A DNA stretch of 5,767 bases, taken from positions 1 through 5,767 of the forward strand of contig CABUTH010000123.1 of assembly GCA_902494465.1 (NCBI GenBank), in the 5' to 3' direction. This document shows, piece by piece, positions 5,210-5,767 of the stretch (position 1 is its first letter; every line of letters begins with the position of its first letter). Under the pieces are notes generated by a model, which saw only the letters and a program-made list of their open reading frames with translations, was not told the origin of the DNA and did not search any database. This DNA comes from an uncultured Collinsella sp. Its GTDB lineage: Bacteria; Actinomycetota; Coriobacteriia; Coriobacteriales; Coriobacteriaceae. Position numbers and translations under genes: made by a program.

Positions 5210-5348
5210 GGCTGAACCGAGAGGGCCGCTTGGGCTTTTGCTCGATATGAGTTCCGCACGCAAAGAAGGCCACTTAATGTGGCCTTCGTCTTGCGCAGGA
5301 CTGTCCGAAATAGCGAGCAAATGCCCAAGCGGCCCTCTCGGTTCAGCC
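5210..5348. repeat. 139-bp long inverted repeat with 35-bp arms
   Basis: The arms at 5210-5244 and 5314-5348 are complementary at 34 of 35 positions; the only mismatch is T5236 opposite T5322. The outer ends read GGCTGAACCG on both strands. Between the arms are 69 bp containing a second, nested hairpin (5259-5295). The right arm ends 11 bp from the nrdD stop codon, so the structure would be the first thing transcribed after nrdD. I see no direct repeat at its edges. The near-perfect, long arms suggest a MITE- or ERIC-like dispersed element, or a very stable 3'-end structure protecting nrdD mRNA. Membership of a repeat family cannot be shown from one copy. Confidence 0.75.
5259..5295 (-). terminator. 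Terminator-like hairpin nested in the inverted repeat behind nrdD
   Basis: A perfect 9-bp stem GAAGGCCAC/GTGGCCTTC (5265-5273 and 5279-5287) has a 5-nt loop and is extended, across a small internal loop, by CGCAA/TTGCG (5259-5263 and 5291-5295). On the minus strand the 9-bp stem ends in CTTC followed by TTTGCG, a weak T-tract, about 70 nt after the nrdD stop. On the plus strand the following bases are GTCTTG. Termination of nrdD is plausible but unproven; in the full 35-bp fold this hairpin is simply the tip. Confidence 0.5.
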
Positions 5349-5359
5349 CCGGAGCGGTA

Positions 5360-5767
5360 TTAGAGATGCAGCACGCGGTCGCGGATCTCCTCGGTTCGAC
5401 CCTGGTTCCAGAACTGGGTACCGATGTAGCCGCATGTACGACGAGCGACGTTCATCTTCTCCTGGTCGCGGTTGCCGCAGTTGGGGCACTCCCACACCAG
5501 CTTGCCATCGTCCTCGACAATCTTGATCTCGCCATCGTAGCCGCACACCTGGCAGTAGTCGCTCTTGGTGTTGAGCTCGGCGTACATGATGTTGTCGTAG
5601 ATGTACTGCATCACGCGAATGACAGCCTTGAGGTTGTCCTGCATGTTGGGAACCTCAACGTAGGAGATGGCGCCGCCCGGCGAAAGCTGCTGGAACATAC
5701 CCTCGAACTTGAGCTTATCGAAAGCATCAATCTCCTCGGACACATGAACGTGATAGCTGTTAGTAAT
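5360..5767 (-). CDS. nrdD: Anaerobic ribonucleoside-triphosphate reductase, C-terminal 135 residues
   Basis: This is the 3' end of the class III ribonucleotide reductase gene; its 5' part lies beyond the window edge. NrdD reduces ribonucleoside triphosphates to deoxyribonucleotides by a glycyl radical under anaerobic conditions. The visible part starts ITNSYHVHVSEEIDAFDKL, followed by GGAISYVEVPNMQDN, both characteristic of NrdD. A four-cysteine zinc site follows, C72-x2-C75 and C94-x2-C97 (numbering from the first visible residue). The radical site is in RRTCGYIG, with G113 the predicted glycyl radical, 22 residues from the C-terminus as usual for the family. The frame continues unbroken to the window end; a GTG at 5743 lies inside the coding sequence and is not a start. 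nrdG, its activase, follows on the same strand after a 427-bp gap rich in inverted repeats, where most genomes have a short spacer. Confidence 0.97.
   Translation of the reverse strand: MTNSYHVHVSEEIDAFDKLKFEGMFQQLSPGGAISYVEVPNMQDNLKAVIRVMQYIYDNIMYAELNTKSDYCQVCGYDGEIKIVEDDGKLVWECPNCGNRDQEKMNVARRTCGYIGTQFWNQGRTEEIRDRVLHL

Noticed and set aside
5046..5273. 75-codon minus-strand frame ending NPMLDVRFVH as a small gene
   Set aside because: Its GTG start lies inside a hairpin arm, there is no ribosome-binding site and it resembles no known family. It is probably chance or repeat-derived, though worth a copy-number search.
5349..5359. Target-site duplication for the 139-bp inverted repeat
   Set aside because: Comparing the flanks left of 5210 and right of 5348 shows no direct repeat of useful length.

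Overview
The window looks like chromosomal DNA of a GC-rich, strictly anaerobic Gram-positive bacterium. An actinobacterium of the Coriobacteriia, Collinsella-like, is my best guess. This rests on the oxygen-sensitive class III ribonucleotide reductase, the GC-rich codon use with clear Shine-Dalgarno sequences, and the general look of the proteins. No rRNA or other taxonomic marker is present, so the assignment is an inference.

Layout. Positions 1-621 (minus strand) hold the start of an unrecognised gene and, transcribed ahead of it, a SlyD-type FKBP prolyl isomerase. The divergent promoter region 622-741 separates these from two plus-strand genes: an M19 membrane-dipeptidase-type metallopeptidase (742-1755) and a YgjP-type zinc metallopeptidase with a TTG start (1830-2606). 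A GC-rich hairpin (1772-1807) lies between those two. The plus-strand genes converge, with only 6 bp between stop codons, on a minus-strand block. In transcription order that block is nrdD (3' part only, 5767-5360), nrdG (4932-4351), folE (4283-3726), an HD-domain phosphohydrolase (3723-3142) and folB (3098-2613).

How the genes work together. NrdD is the glycyl-radical ribonucleotide reductase and NrdG is its radical-SAM activase; together they make deoxyribonucleotides without oxygen. FolE makes dihydroneopterin triphosphate from GTP, and FolB cleaves dihydroneopterin toward the pterin half of folate. The HD protein sits exactly between FolE and FolB, so it is a good candidate for the dephosphorylation step between them, which is often unassigned in bacteria. 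folP and folK are not in the window.

The most unusual part is the 427-bp gap between nrdD and nrdG (4933-5359). It contains two separate inverted-repeat structures. The first (4948-5031) has 25-nt arms, and each arm is itself a small hairpin whose sequence differences are compensatory. It is flanked by an exact 8-bp direct repeat, GGTAACTC, which could be a target-site duplication, and it appears to supply the nrdG ribosome-binding site. The second (5210-5348) has 35-bp arms with one mismatch, enclosing a terminator-like hairpin just behind nrdD. A further hairpin plus T-tract (5112-5087) lies between them. These look like MITE- or BIME-type dispersed elements inside an operon for an essential enzyme. 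No CRISPR array, tRNA, rRNA or complete transposase was found.
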